Origin: Cyphellophora europaea CBS 101466
Lineage: Eukaryota > Ascomycota > Eurotiomycetes > Chaetothyriales > Cyphellophoraceae
Direction of reading: 5' to 3'
Assembly: GCF_000365145.1 (NCBI RefSeq)
Contig: NW_008481810.1
Coordinates: 2,170,001-2,234,000 of the forward strand
Length of the DNA stretch: 64,000 nucleotides
Part shown: positions 12,133 to 22,365 of the stretch, piece after piece
How positions within the stretch are numbered: position 1 is the stretch's first letter
Layout: every line of letters starts with the position of its first letter
The notes under the pieces: generated by a model
What the model was told of the DNA's origin: nothing
The model's database searches: none
The model's input: the letters and a program-made list of their open reading frames with translations, nothing else
Translations under genes and position numbers: made by a program

Positions 12133-13158
12133 TCAATCATCCGAGACTCCAGTCAGCTTGCAGCTTTCTTCCCACAACTTCTTTGCAGATTCGGCATCAA
12201 ACGCCCATGAAGCATATCCAGGGTCAGCGAGCTCCGCGCCCTCCTTTGCTGGCCCGCCGACCATACAGTCCTCGAGATACATAGCCCCTGTACCCTCCAG
12301 ATCCTTCTCTACCGCAGCCCAGACGGTAGTGGCGGCCCCCTGCTCGGGTGACTTCTCCACCTTCTTGACCTCGGGCATTTCCCACATAGCTGCGAACTCG
12401 GGAACGTGGACCTGGAGGCCGGATCGAATGCCACCTGGGTTGACAGACCAGCCGTGAATGGCCTTGCCACTCGCCTTTGCGGTGTCGTTGCCATACCGGT
12501 GCTCGATTTCGTTGGCCATCCAGATAAGCGCACTCTTGGAGTGGCCGTAAGCGCCCCATTGGTGGTACACGCCAGGCTTGGCGAGGTTTAGATCATCCAG
12601 GACCGCTGGACTGTAGCGGTGGCCAACAGAGGTGAGATTGACGACGCGCGAGTTGAACTCGAGTGTCGAAGCGGCCAGAAGCTGCGGCTTGAGAAGTTGA
12701 AACAGCAGGAAATGGCCGATGTGGTTGGTGCCGATCTGGGTCTCGAAGCCGTCTTCAGTTTCCGTACGTTCAGGTATAGCCATAACACCGGCGTTGTTGA
12801 TGAGGATGTTAAGCTTATTCTCCTTGCTCTGAAAAGACGCAGCGCATGCGCGGACACTTGCAAGTGAGTCTAACCTGAGTTCAAGCAGTTCAGCCCGGCC
12901 AGGCTCCAGGATATCCTGCAATGCTTCTTTGCCTTTGTCGAGATTGCGTCCCGTCATGTAGACTCTCGCGCCTGTGGCTTTCATTGCGCGAGCAGTCTCG
13001 ATGCCAATGCCGCTCGTGCAACCTGTGATGAGGACAACCTTGTCGCTCCATTTTCCGACAATACCTTGGTCTTCCACAATCTGTAAGGCGGTGCGGCGGT
13101 GGTCGCCTGGGCCCGCATTATTTTCGAACTTGTGCAATTCGACATATCGGTCATACAT
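12133..13158 (-). CDS. Short-chain dehydrogenase, retinol dehydrogenase type
   Basis: Classical SDR that would use NAD(P)H to interconvert an alcohol and a carbonyl; substrate unknown. From the ATG at 13158 the product is 341 residues, matching fungal RDH/WWOX-like SDRs, which begin shortly before the segment ALQIVEDQGIVGKWSDKVVLITG. Visible motifs are the cofactor glycines TGCTSGIG, the structural NNAG, the catalytic Ser in VVNLTSVGHRYSP, and the Tyr-x-x-x-Lys of AYGHSKSAL. The frame stays open 95 codons upstream of 13158, with another ATG at 13383. That extension has no family counterpart that I know, so the shorter start is preferred. Intronless. Confidence 0.9.
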   Translation of the reverse strand: MYDRYVELHKFENNAGPGDHRRTALQIVEDQGIVGKWSDKVVLITGCTSGIGIETARAMKATGARVYMTGRNLDKGKEALQDILEPGRAELLELRLDSLASVRACAASFQSKENKLNILINNAGVMAIPERTETEDGFETQIGTNHIGHFLLFQLLKPQLLAASTLEFNSRVVNLTSVGHRYSPAVLDDLNLAKPGVYHQWGAYGHSKSALIWMANEIEHRYGNDTAKASGKAIHGWSVNPGGIRSGLQVHVPEFAAMWEMPEVKKVEKSPEQGAATTVWAAVEKDLEGTGAMYLEDCMVGGPAKEGAELADPGYASWAFDAESAKKLWEESCKLTGVSDD

Positions 13159-13637
13159 CTTGCTTGACTGTAAAGTTGGATCGAATATTGACCGTTTGCT
13201 CTCTAGATGTATGATCGTTGAGGTGTTGATGTTCTCGTTGGCAACACGGTATCCGTGGCTGGCAACGAGTCTCTTTATACTGGCTACGCCATCTTTGCGG
13301 GCATGATACGCACATTGCGACGAAGATGGTCCAGCACGGAGATAGACTGAGCAGTGTCCTTCCTCCAGGTCGTTGGTCAGCATGATATGTAAAGAGTCCG
13401 GGTGCAGTCGGACTTTGACGAGATGCCGAAAGTCCGCAGCCAATCAACGATTGTCATGGTTTCGGGCCCCAAGATTGGTGCACCACCTCGCGTCGCTTCA
13501 GATTGGCATCGCTCCACGGTACGGCCGTGAGTCGTAAATTCGCCTGCAAGTCCTCGTTGACCCGGCATTGAGAACTTTTCGTGGCTCACAGGCGCGCCAA
13601 GCAGGTTGAATCTGGTGCCATGGCACCCTAGCTGTTC
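13159..13637. other. Intergenic between SDR and EFM4
   Basis: Holds the SDR upstream region and the 3' end of EFM4. The SDR frame remains open to 13443 without a stop (see findings). No other gene is supported. Confidence 0.45.
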
Positions 13638-14524
13638 TTAGGCTCTCTTTTGGAAGCAGACAGATGTAACGCCTTGTCCTTTACGACCCCCGAATTCAAA
13701 TACCTTGTACTTGATCTTGTCAAAGACATCGAACACTCCTTGAATACTTTTTGTTGTGGTGAACCATCTCACGATTTCATCCTCGGTCCAGTTACAGCTG
13801 GTGATCAGAAAGAAGCCATTGGGCTTGATCATTGCAGCGATTTTGGCCGGGTAGACTTGGTTCAAATGTTGCTGGGCACCATGTACGTCAGGCACAGTGT
13901 CGTAAGACAAGGAAATGGCATCGAACGTGCCCTTGTCCAGGACCAAGTCAAAGCCAGTCCCATCCTTTGGCCACCAGGGCATCTTTTCAGGACTTTCCTT
14001 GATCAGATCAAACACATCAAATGTCATATCGCGAACAGCGATGTGTCGCTCATCTTCGGGGTCATTGGCAAAGTGAATCTTTAGTCGGTTCGCAAGCTGA
14101 ATGCCTTGGTCGGAATAGTCAATCCCCACAAGTGGTCCAGTGTAGCCACCCTCTTGGCGGAGCGAGAACAGAGCACTACCATTCCCCGTTCCGAGGTCTA
14201 GAACCGAGGCCTTCTGCTTATACTGCGACAAGGGGAACGAATCCGATGTCAAGTATTCGAGGACTTTGGCCGGAGCACCTACATCCTCAAACCAGGATTC
14301 TAGATTAGACGAATTGACCGAGTCATCTTGATTCATCTGGTTGATGATTTCGTTATGGTAGTACTGGTCCCAGCTTACAGTCGTCAGCGATAGCCACCAG
14401 CCTATCTGCCTTAGTATACAGGCGATTTGACTCACTATACACGGGTTCCGAGTTTGCTGGGTTCTAGGTGAGGGAGACTCGCGGTCCCGGTCTCGCTCAC
14501 CTCTGGACCCGGATACGGTTCCAT
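13638..14524 (-). CDS. EFM4: eEF1A lysine methyltransferase, EFM4/METTL10 family
   Basis: Class I SAM-dependent methyltransferase; yeast Efm4 (See1) and human EEF1AKMT2 methylate a lysine of translation elongation factor 1A. Two exons, 14436-14524 and 13638-14373, are joined by a 62-base intron (GTGAGT, branch-like CGCTGACG, acceptor AAG). Splicing creates the conserved LEPSKLGTRVYWDQYYHNEI across the junction and gives 274 residues. Without it the N-terminus would be lost. Further motifs are the SAM-binding VLDLGTGNGSALF, GIDYSDQGIQLA, and the post-I acidic DLVLDKGTFDAISLS; GFFLITSCNWTEDEI is family-typical. Confidence 0.94.
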
Positions 14525-14833
14525 GGTCTGGAATGACAGCTCAGAGTCCTACAGTACAGATACACTTGCACAAGATTCAATTGACCGACAACTTTGAAGC
14601 GGAAAGATTTCCCTGTTGCAAAAAGTCTGAGCCAATGACGTTGTTCGGCACCCCGCCGACGAGGCTACAAGGCTTCGTCACAAATTAGTGGGACAGGCCA
14701 TTATTGAATTTCTAAGCCAGCAACATAGAAGCCACCCGACTTTGTACATAAGCCTCGTTGCCTCCTTGCGCTACTTAGCCTTCTTACATCCTCCTCAACT
14801 TTCTCTTGCGCATAGATCACTCCCTCAAGCACA
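14525..14833. promoter_or_regulatory. Divergent EFM4/SQT1 promoter
   Basis: 309 bases shared between the two divergent starts. A pyrimidine-rich stretch with CTCCTC and CTTTCTCTTG lies just before the SQT1 start codon. Confidence 0.4.
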
Positions 14834-16237
14834 ATGGCGAGCCGGGAGAACGACCCTGTTCACGACTCGGACATGCAAGACGAAGACCTTCTCGATGCGG
14901 ACGAGGCAGCAGAAGAGATACAGCAAGATGATGACCAACCCATGGATGATGAGGACGAAGAGGAAGAGATCCAACTGCAAAATGATTCTGCGGCTTATTT
15001 CGACTCCCATGCAGACAGCATATTCTGTATAGCGCAGCACCCTACCAACCCTGGTATAGTGGCTACTGGAGGTGGTGATGATGTCGCGTACGTCTTTGAT
15101 ACCACGCTAGCTCCTGGACCTGTTCTGCCTAGCTCCTATGAGAGCGAACCAAAACCTCAAGGGGAACGAGCGGGTCTGCCCGCCCTCCAGAAGCTCGAGG
15201 GCCATAAAGACTCCGTGAACGCAATTGCTTTTACACTACCAAAAGGCGACTATCTGGTGACTGCCGGACTCGACGGCCAATTGAGGGCCCATCAGAGCGA
15301 CAAATCAGCAACACAGTACAAATTCTTCGCCGAAGCATCAGAAGTGCAAGAGATCAACTGGGTGAAACCATGCCCAAACCCTGATCAGCCCAATGTAATT
15401 GCGCTGGGAGCCAACGATGGTTCTGTATGGGTATACCAAATCAATCACACGGATACCTCGAGCCCTCTTACGATCGTTCAAGCCTTCTACCTCCATACCG
15501 CATCATGCACCGCTGGCGCGTGGACACCTGACGGTAAGCTACTGGCTACAGTCTCTGAAGATGGAAGTCTGTATGTCTGGGACGTGTTTGAGACTGGCCA
15601 AGCACTAGTCAGTCAGACTGCCGCAGATCAGCGCTTCGAGATCGATGGTGGTCTGTACAGTGTTGCTTGTACGTCGAGCATCGTTGCGGTTGGTGGTGCT
15701 ACCGGCATGATCAAGGTTGTTGGACTTCCCCAGCCGGCAGACCAATCGAAAAAGACCAAGGCGGGAAAGGGCTCGAATCCGACCGCAGCATCAGCTGGAC
15801 AGATACTGGCCTCTCTACACCCTCAGAACGAGAGCATCGAGACACTGTCGTTCTCTTCAGCGCCTCTTAACATCCTCGCCGCCGGCAGTGTTGATGGTTC
15901 GATTGTACTGTTCGATACAGCTCACCGCTTTGCTGTCCGACGGCATATCAAAGAAGCACATGAAGAGCATGCCGTTGTCAAGCTTGACTTCGTCAGAAAT
16001 CCGCAAAAGGGTGCCCATATCCTCACGAGTGCTGGCATGGATGGCGTTATCCGAAGGTGGGATGTCAGAGGCGGCACGACTGCTGCCGGACAAGGGTTCA
16101 TCCAGGAGTGGCGGGGTCATAGGGGAGATGGCGAAGGCGGCGGGGTTCTAGACTTCGTGCAGGGCGGTGGCGGTAATGTCACTGTCAGTGCTGGAGATGA
16201 TGGTGTTTCACTTGTCTTCAAAACAGAGATTGCCTGA
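14834..16237 (+). CDS. SQT1: WD40 ribosome assembly protein, SQT1/AAMP family
   Basis: Seven- to eight-bladed WD40 propeller. Yeast Sqt1 is the dedicated chaperone that captures nascent ribosomal protein uL16 (Rpl10) in 60S assembly; the animal homologue is AAMP. Intronless, 467 residues. The N-terminus (about 5-48) is extremely acidic (DDDQPMDDEDEEEEI), as in the family, and probably contacts the basic client. WD repeats start at about residue 55 (DSHADSIFCIAQHP, ATGGGDDVAYVFDT) and continue with GHKDSVNAIAF, LLATVSEDGSLYVWD, LAAGSVDGSIVLFDT and LTSAGMDGVIRRWD. Length and acid tail fit SQT1/AAMP better than generic WD40 proteins. Confidence 0.92.
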   Translation: MASRENDPVHDSDMQDEDLLDADEAAEEIQQDDDQPMDDEDEEEEIQLQNDSAAYFDSHADSIFCIAQHPTNPGIVATGGGDDVAYVFDTTLAPGPVLPSSYESEPKPQGERAGLPALQKLEGHKDSVNAIAFTLPKGDYLVTAGLDGQLRAHQSDKSATQYKFFAEASEVQEINWVKPCPNPDQPNVIALGANDGSVWVYQINHTDTSSPLTIVQAFYLHTASCTAGAWTPDGKLLATVSEDGSLYVWDVFETGQALVSQTAADQRFEIDGGLYSVACTSSIVAVGGATGMIKVVGLPQPADQSKKTKAGKGSNPTAASAGQILASLHPQNESIETLSFSSAPLNILAAGSVDGSIVLFDTAHRFAVRRHIKEAHEEHAVVKLDFVRNPQKGAHILTSAGMDGVIRRWDVRGGTTAAGQGFIQEWRGHRGDGEGGGVLDFVQGGGGNVTVSAGDDGVSLVFKTEIA

Positions 16238-17995
16238 AAGCGAAAGCTTACTTCATGGCAACAGTCATGTTGAACGGCAGAAATCGCAGCGACCGCAGAT
16301 TTTACGCTCTTACCATTTGCCCAACGTGCAGCGGACGGTCGCGATGAACGATACTCAAAACGCCACCGTAGTCCTCAACTGATGGCTGCTCCAGAGGACC
16401 ACAGCTTATCTGCACACCACAGGGAACATGAACTACCCGACAAAGCCTGCCGAATTGCACTGCGGCTCTCCCATGCTCAACAAAAATGGAGTTCACCTAA
16501 CAACAGCACCTATCAATGCTGTTCCCGACCTTCTCCAAGAATGCCTCGTCCATTTGTCCGCGAGGTTCAGTCAGTATGAACGCCGAGGTTTGGCCTGCAA
16601 TTTCAACTCTGCGAGCGGATTCAGTCCTGGCAGCAAGTTACAAGATCATGACTACATCCTTGGGAACTTCACATCGTCACGAACCGTCTGGCTCGACCGC
16701 ATAGGCACGGCCACTGCCGAATACGTACCTGACGAGAAACCCCTGAAAGTCGAAATCAAAGCGAATAGTATGGTCAATTACAAGCGACACTGTCCTGCGA
16801 GGCGTGCTCCACCCTCGTCAAAAGGTCGGCTGGAAGGCTTAGGATGAGCCTGATGAACCTGCCGGTCTGTATCCAACTGATCTCTCGACGTTTTGAACAG
16901 CGAGAGCGACCTCCCAGAGAGACAACAGCGGGCATGAGAAGCCAACATAATGGCATAGACCTCGAGGATGTGGCGATGTGGAATAGCCTCTAGGAGCTGG
17001 GAAAAGTGATGGGCTGGCTCGGACCCGAATTCTCAGCAAAGCACATTTGGTTTGTCGAACTTCGGTAAATACCTGGTCGCCTTGTTGCCTGACGCCACCC
17101 TGTGATGTTCCTGAGCCACACGTTAGCAGACACCGTCCCTTGTGCTATGGAGATCTCCCAACCAAGGGTCCCAATTCAAAGCCATAGACCAAGGATCTTC
17201 GGTTCACTTTGTGTTTTTATGCTTTGACACCGCGTGTTGATGTTCGAATATTTCTGCTTGAGCGGACTTCGCATACGGGTCATTCCCGGGGCGATAATTG
17301 ATATCTTGCCCCGCCACAATACGATGCCTCGAACTAAGGAGCAGTAATTCTTTCATGGCCCAGAAATTCAAACCTCTGATCTGCCCAGGTAGACCTAGCA
17401 TTGCTTGCACCAGCCAGGGAGCTTGAGCTGCATGCTCTTTGATGGTCCAAGCCTGTCGATCGCTGTACCTGTTACCACCCATAATACCTGCATCAGACTT
17501 GTCCCGATACACGCCTAGGGTTCCAAACCGAAGATGTTCGTCACGATCAGTTTTCTCTCATTGTTGCTACCCCTGTCTATGCAGTGCATATCTCGCGATC
17601 TTGCGCCTTCTCCGCGCCAATGAACTCGGTCACGAGGCCATGCGGCTGGGACGTCATCGCTTAATTTTCGATCTTGGTTCTACTTCCCATCGAGCTGGGT
17701 CTTCGGTAGCGGCGTGGATTCCTGTACATATCGCCGACCGCAGTCGTCATGAAAAAACTTGAAAGAAAACCGTCTCGCGCTCCCCACCTGTGCCCGGAAT
17801 TTCGTGTCAACCTCAGGCTCTTTTTTTTGCTGGAACGAGGTCCTATCTAGCAAGAACAAGTTCCTGGCTGGGAGGCGCAACTGATTGGTCCACGGCGGTT
17901 TAGCAGCGACTGGAACTTCCCATAATCGAACTACAGTTATTGTTGTAGCAGATCCCATCCTTGTGCCTGGAAAACAGTCGCTCGCTACCACCAAC
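16238..17995. other. Long intergenic region
   Basis: About 1.75 kb without a supported gene. Frames of 100-140 codons exist (for example 16428-16847 on + and about 17204-17512 on -) but lack good start context, family resemblance or splice sites. A T-run at about 17820-17828 and an inverted CCAAT (GATTGG at about 17883) lie upstream of the transporter that follows. Confidence 0.45.
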
Positions 17996-19736
17996 ATGGC
18001 GCCCATCAAGCTGTCCAAGATCTTGGACAAGGAAGGGCAGGTGGTCTTCTTTTCTGCCACAGCTATTGCGCTGTATGGGTACGATCAAGGTACAGAGAAT
18101 CACCTATATGCACTCCCACAGAACCCAGTGTCATCTTCCCATGCCCAGGCCCGTCCTATGTCCCCGTGTTCTAACCCCTCCAATATAGGCATGATGTCGC
18201 TCATCAACACCAATAAGAACTACCTCAGCACCATGGGCATCCCCGGTGACGACCCCCTTGTGGGCATCATCGTTTCCGTATACTATCTGGGGTGCGCCTT
18301 TGGTGCCATCCTCGCCTCATGGGTAAGTTTCTCTCCACCGCCGCACCGTCGGCCGCTGTCCGTTGACACCGATCCAGTTCTCCGACCGCTTCGGCCGCAA
18401 ACCCTCCATCCTGGCCTGTCTCCTCACTGCTTCCCTCGGCAATCTGATCATGTTCGTCGCCGGCATTCATGGCACGGCCTACGGCCGCGAAGTCATGCTC
18501 ATTGGGCGCATCGTCATGGGCCTTGGCGTCGGAGGCATTGACGCCGTTGTGCCAGTCTACAGCGCAGAGCTCAGCACCGACGAGGCGCGCGGCACTGCGC
18601 TGGCACAGGAGTTCCAGGCCAACATCCTGGGCCTCAACATGGCTTTCGTTATCAACATGGCATTGACGCACAATCTGGGCAAGTACAGCCAGTGGGCGTG
18701 GCGCTCCCCAATCATCATCATGCAGATCTTCCCCATCACCATGCTGGCCGTGACGGGCCTGCTGCCGGAAACGCCTCGCTGGTATATCCTGCATGACAAG
18801 CCCAAGCAGGCGGAAAAAGCCATCGCCAAGGTGTGGGGACAGGATGCCGTTGAGGGGCGGATCACCGCTCTGAAGGAAGCGCACAAGACGGAGCAGGAGG
18901 ACGGCATGGTGGGCTATGCCGACATGCTATGGCCGACGGGCACGCAGTTCCATCCGACAGTCGTGACGGTCATGGGGCAGGTCAACCAGGCGCTGACGGG
19001 CTATGGCGCCGTGAGCGTCTACGGCCCGCAGATCTTTGAACTTCTGGGCTTCGGCGTCACCGAAGCCGAGTACCTGACCATGGGCAACTATCTATTCTAC
19101 CTGGGCATGATGACGTTCGCGTGGATTCTGATCGACCGCAAGGGCCGGCGCTGGCTGATGGTGCGTGGTGCGTTCTGGCTGGCCGTATCCTTCGCCCTAT
19201 TGGCCGTGCTTGGTGGGCTGGCCTACAACCGGCAGAAGTTGGGGATACCGCTGCTGGCGACCGGGGTGCCGGGCATTGTCACGCTGTACATGGCGACGGC
19301 GGTCTTTGGCATAGGATGGCTCGTGCCGCCTTGGCTCGTCCCCGTCGAGATATACCCCAGCACCGCACGAGCGCAGGGGTCGGCGGTCAGTGTCGTGATC
19401 TGGGGCTTGGCCAACTTCGCCGTGACGTTGCTGACTCCGATCGGCTTCAACGATCTGGAGTACTATCTATTTGTTGTGTTTTGTGGGACGAATGCGGTCG
19501 CGGGCATTTGGACTTGGCTGTACTGCCCTGAAACTGGCAATCGAAGCTTTGAGGAGAACCAAGACTTCTTCAAGGAGGCGGCGGACATTGGAGAGTGGGC
19601 CGTGGTGAAGGTGAAGAACGGAGAGTATAAGAGATTACCTGGAGAGAAAGGAAGTGACGATGGGGAGGGTGGCGCTGGTGCAAAGAAGAAAGATGATGGA
19701 GAAAGGGAACCTTTACTAGGAAGGAGAGATAGCTGA
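17996..19736 (+). CDS. MFS sugar-porter family transporter
   Basis: Twelve-helix plasma-membrane sugar porter; substrate not determinable. Exons 17996-18089, 18189-18322 and 18378-19736 give 528 residues. Both introns sit early, as often in fungal sugar porters. Signature elements are GYDQG at the end of exon 1, the loop motif FSDRFGRKPS beginning exon 3, GRIVMGLGVGGIDAVVPVY, the central LPETPRWYI, GQVNQALTGYGAVSVYGP in helix 7, and DRKGRRWLM. Helix 10 contains VPPWLVPVEIYPSTARAQG, and PETGNRSFEE ends the core. The C-terminal about 60 residues are charged and cytoplasmic, ending with a dileucine-like EREPLLGRRDS that may act in endocytic sorting. Confidence 0.93.
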
Positions 19737-19949
19737 GAAGAAGCGTCTATCTTGCAGTTTATAGTTGATGACGTCGGTACATACAGTAACAAGGCACACT
19801 CGCAACGTGGTGTAGGAGCGCCCGCTATGATTACCCGGTGCATTGTAGATTCAGTGTAGTACGAAACCCATCCAATGCGCCCACCCCGACCATCAGATGC
19901 AATGCATTCCGCGTCCCGCCGAAATCTAGCCTTCACAAGCAGTGGTGAC

Positions 19950-21630
19950 TTACGCCTCATCGATGAGGTGCTCAAGCTTCTTGGTGATCTCGAGGAGCTC
20001 CTCCTTGATGTCAGACTTGATGTCCGCAGCCTTGTCCTCGACGGCCACGAGCTTGTCGGTGATGTAATCCTCAGCAGAGAAGTGGGAGACTTGGTAGCCT
20101 CCATCGGAGACGATCTCGCTATAGTTGGTCTTACCGCCACCGTTCCATGCGAGAATGTTGGCAGTGTCCGGACCAACGTCAGACAAAGCACCCTTGGTCG
20201 CAATGCCAATGATGTCGGCCTTGAGTTTCTTCGGGCTGATCTCAGCAACGGCATAGGCAGAGTCGGAGCTTGGCTGGAGAGACAAGAGATAGGCCAAGAG
20301 ACCACAAACATGAGGAGAGGCCATCGAGGTACCAGAGATGATGTTGGTGGCATACTTGCTTCCGACCCAGGTAGAGAGAATGTTCAGTCCAGGAGCGAAG
20401 ATGTCGTTGCACTTGCCGTAGTTGGAGAAGTAGGCACGCTCATCGGCAAGGGTAGAAGCACCGACAGTGACAGCGTTCTCAGCAGCGGCAGGCGAGTAGT
20501 TGCAGGAGTCCGCATTGTCGTTGCCAGCAGCGACAGCAAAGTGCAGACCCGCATCAACCGCAGCATTGACAGCAAGATCCAGAGTGCGGGACTTGCCGCC
20601 ACCCAAGCTCATGTTGGCGACAGAGCCCTTGAAGCCCTTCTTCTTGCCCTTCTTTGCAGCGCTAATGGACTCAGTGTGCGAGGTAGCAGCCCACTCAACA
20701 CCCTTGACGACATCAGACATGGTGCCGGAACCGTTAGACTTCAGAACCTTGACAGCGTAGACGTTGGCCTTCTTGGCGACGCCGAACTTCTTGCCAGCAA
20801 CGGTGCCGGAGCAGTGGGTGCCGTGGCCGTTGCCATCAACATCCTCGTCACCGGTAGGGATGGTCTTGCCCCAGCTGGCGCGACCTTCGAAGTCCACGTG
20901 CTCAATGTTTGTACCGGTGTCGATGATGTAGGCATCGACACCCTCGCCGGCGTTTTCAGTGTAGAGGTACTTGTTAAAGGTATCGAAGCCGAGGCTGTCG
21001 CGGTGGGAAATACGAGCGAGACCCCATGGGGCATTCTTCTCGAGTTCAGGCGACTCCTTCATCGTGTGAACTTCAGAGTCCATCTCCACGTATTCGACCT
21101 GCGTTGCACGTGAGCATCAATTTCCATCGATAACATGCGATAGGGTCGGGACTCGAATATGCAACTTCAGCACATCGCATCATAGCGCTAGCTATTGCGT
21201 CGGAAGGCCTTCGAGGCTTATCGAGCCAGGATCGAATGAGATAAGGGAGTCAACTTACATCTGGGTGCATGCGCACCTTCTCGATCACATCCTCGTCAAA
21301 GTGACCAGAGTAACCCAGAAGCTTGCCAGGGATGTGGTATGTGTGCTTCAAGCCCGAGAATACGGATTCTTGGTCTGAGTTGATACCGCGCTTGCGGAGC
21401 TCCATGCGCTCGGTGTGGGAGTCATCATGGACGCCTTGGACCCAGAGCTGGTGAGCTGCGGCGGCATCCTTGCTGACGTGGTCCTTGAAGACGACGATAT
21501 AGGAGTCAGGAACGTGCTTGGAGTTGACAGATGAAACAATGGGTGCAGCTCCGTTGTGGATGGTGTCAATGAACAATGGCGAGCCAGCCGCCAGGACAGG
21601 CAGAGCTGCCAGACCGAGGAAGCCTCTCAT
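19950..21630 (-). CDS. PRB1: Vacuolar subtilisin-like serine protease
   Basis: Proteinase B/cerevisin-type S8 protease that degrades proteins and autophagic bodies in the vacuole; family members are known fungal allergens (Alt a 15, Cla h 9, Asp f 18 group). Two exons, 21259-21630 and 19950-21098, with a 160-base intron, give 506 residues. The signal peptide is at about 1-17 (MRGFLGLAALPVLAAG). An inhibitor I9 propeptide starts at DSYIVVFKDHV and continues across the junction to HPDVEYVEMDSEV. The mature enzyme begins near NAPWGLARISHRDS. The catalytic triad is visible in IIDTGTNIEH (Asp), GHGTHCSGT (His) and SGTSMASPH (Ser), with the oxyanion Asn in AAGNDN. The C-terminal helical charged tail is usual for the vacuolar form. 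The ATG at 21630 is chosen because it begins the signal peptide; the upstream in-frame codons are not conserved. Confidence 0.95.
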
Positions 21631-22365
21631 GGTAGCGAGGACGAGCCGAGGGGACGTTGGGTGGCACTCAAAAGCTAGCAATATGTCCCGTCAAGTATCC
21701 AGACGGAAGATTGAACAAGAGAAAGAGATGGATATGATTGATGGTGCGGGTGAGAGGGAGAGGGAGATAAGAGGTCAGTCAGAAGCAGAGAGTGTCCTGG
21801 AGCCTGTTAGAGACGGAGGCGATGCTCCCGCGTGGATGACGCATGTGACCCAGCCAGCCGCCGAGAAGGCACCGCCCCGGGCAACGCAAGCTGGCCCGGC
21901 GATGTGGGGTTGCGGCTCGTGAGCGGTGGTCTCAGCCGCATGATTTGGGGCTAGTCCAGCCTTAGCACCCCTCTTGACAAGGCTGCAAGTGACAGGGCCC
22001 TTACGCGCAGGCACCGCGGAACACTAGCAAAGACGTCGACTTGATGCAATAATTGCAATTGTATAGGCCATACAAAGATCGTTTCAAGCGTCTTGTCTCT
22101 AACTTTTTCTGGACCGATCCCAACGATAGCTCGGTTTTTGGCGGTTGTGAGCTCTCATACGCCACACAGCCAACCCGCCTATCTTAGTACTTGCGGCCCA
22201 GCATCAGCTCATCACTCAATGCTGACTGTATAAAACGCCTTGACGCGGCATAGCAGCCGGATGCAGATACAGCATCCCCAAATGATTCCAGACCAGACAA
22301 TACCCTGATGACCCTCTTCTCAGCACCGCTGGTGAAGTGGCCGCAGAAGAGGCTCCGCTGCCACC
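21631..22365. promoter_or_regulatory. Divergent protease/BEACH promoter region
   Basis: 735 bases between two divergent starts. A GA-rich stretch at about 21710-21785 (CT-rich on the protease strand) precedes the protease gene. No supported gene inside. Confidence 0.4.

Noticed and set aside
18267..18907. 116-205 codon minus-strand frames over the sugar porter
   Set aside because: Antisense shadows of the transporter's third exon.
19875..21113. 412-codon + strand frame over the vacuolar protease
   Set aside because: It is the antisense shadow of a highly codon-biased subtilisin gene; its product is low-complexity with no family resemblance.
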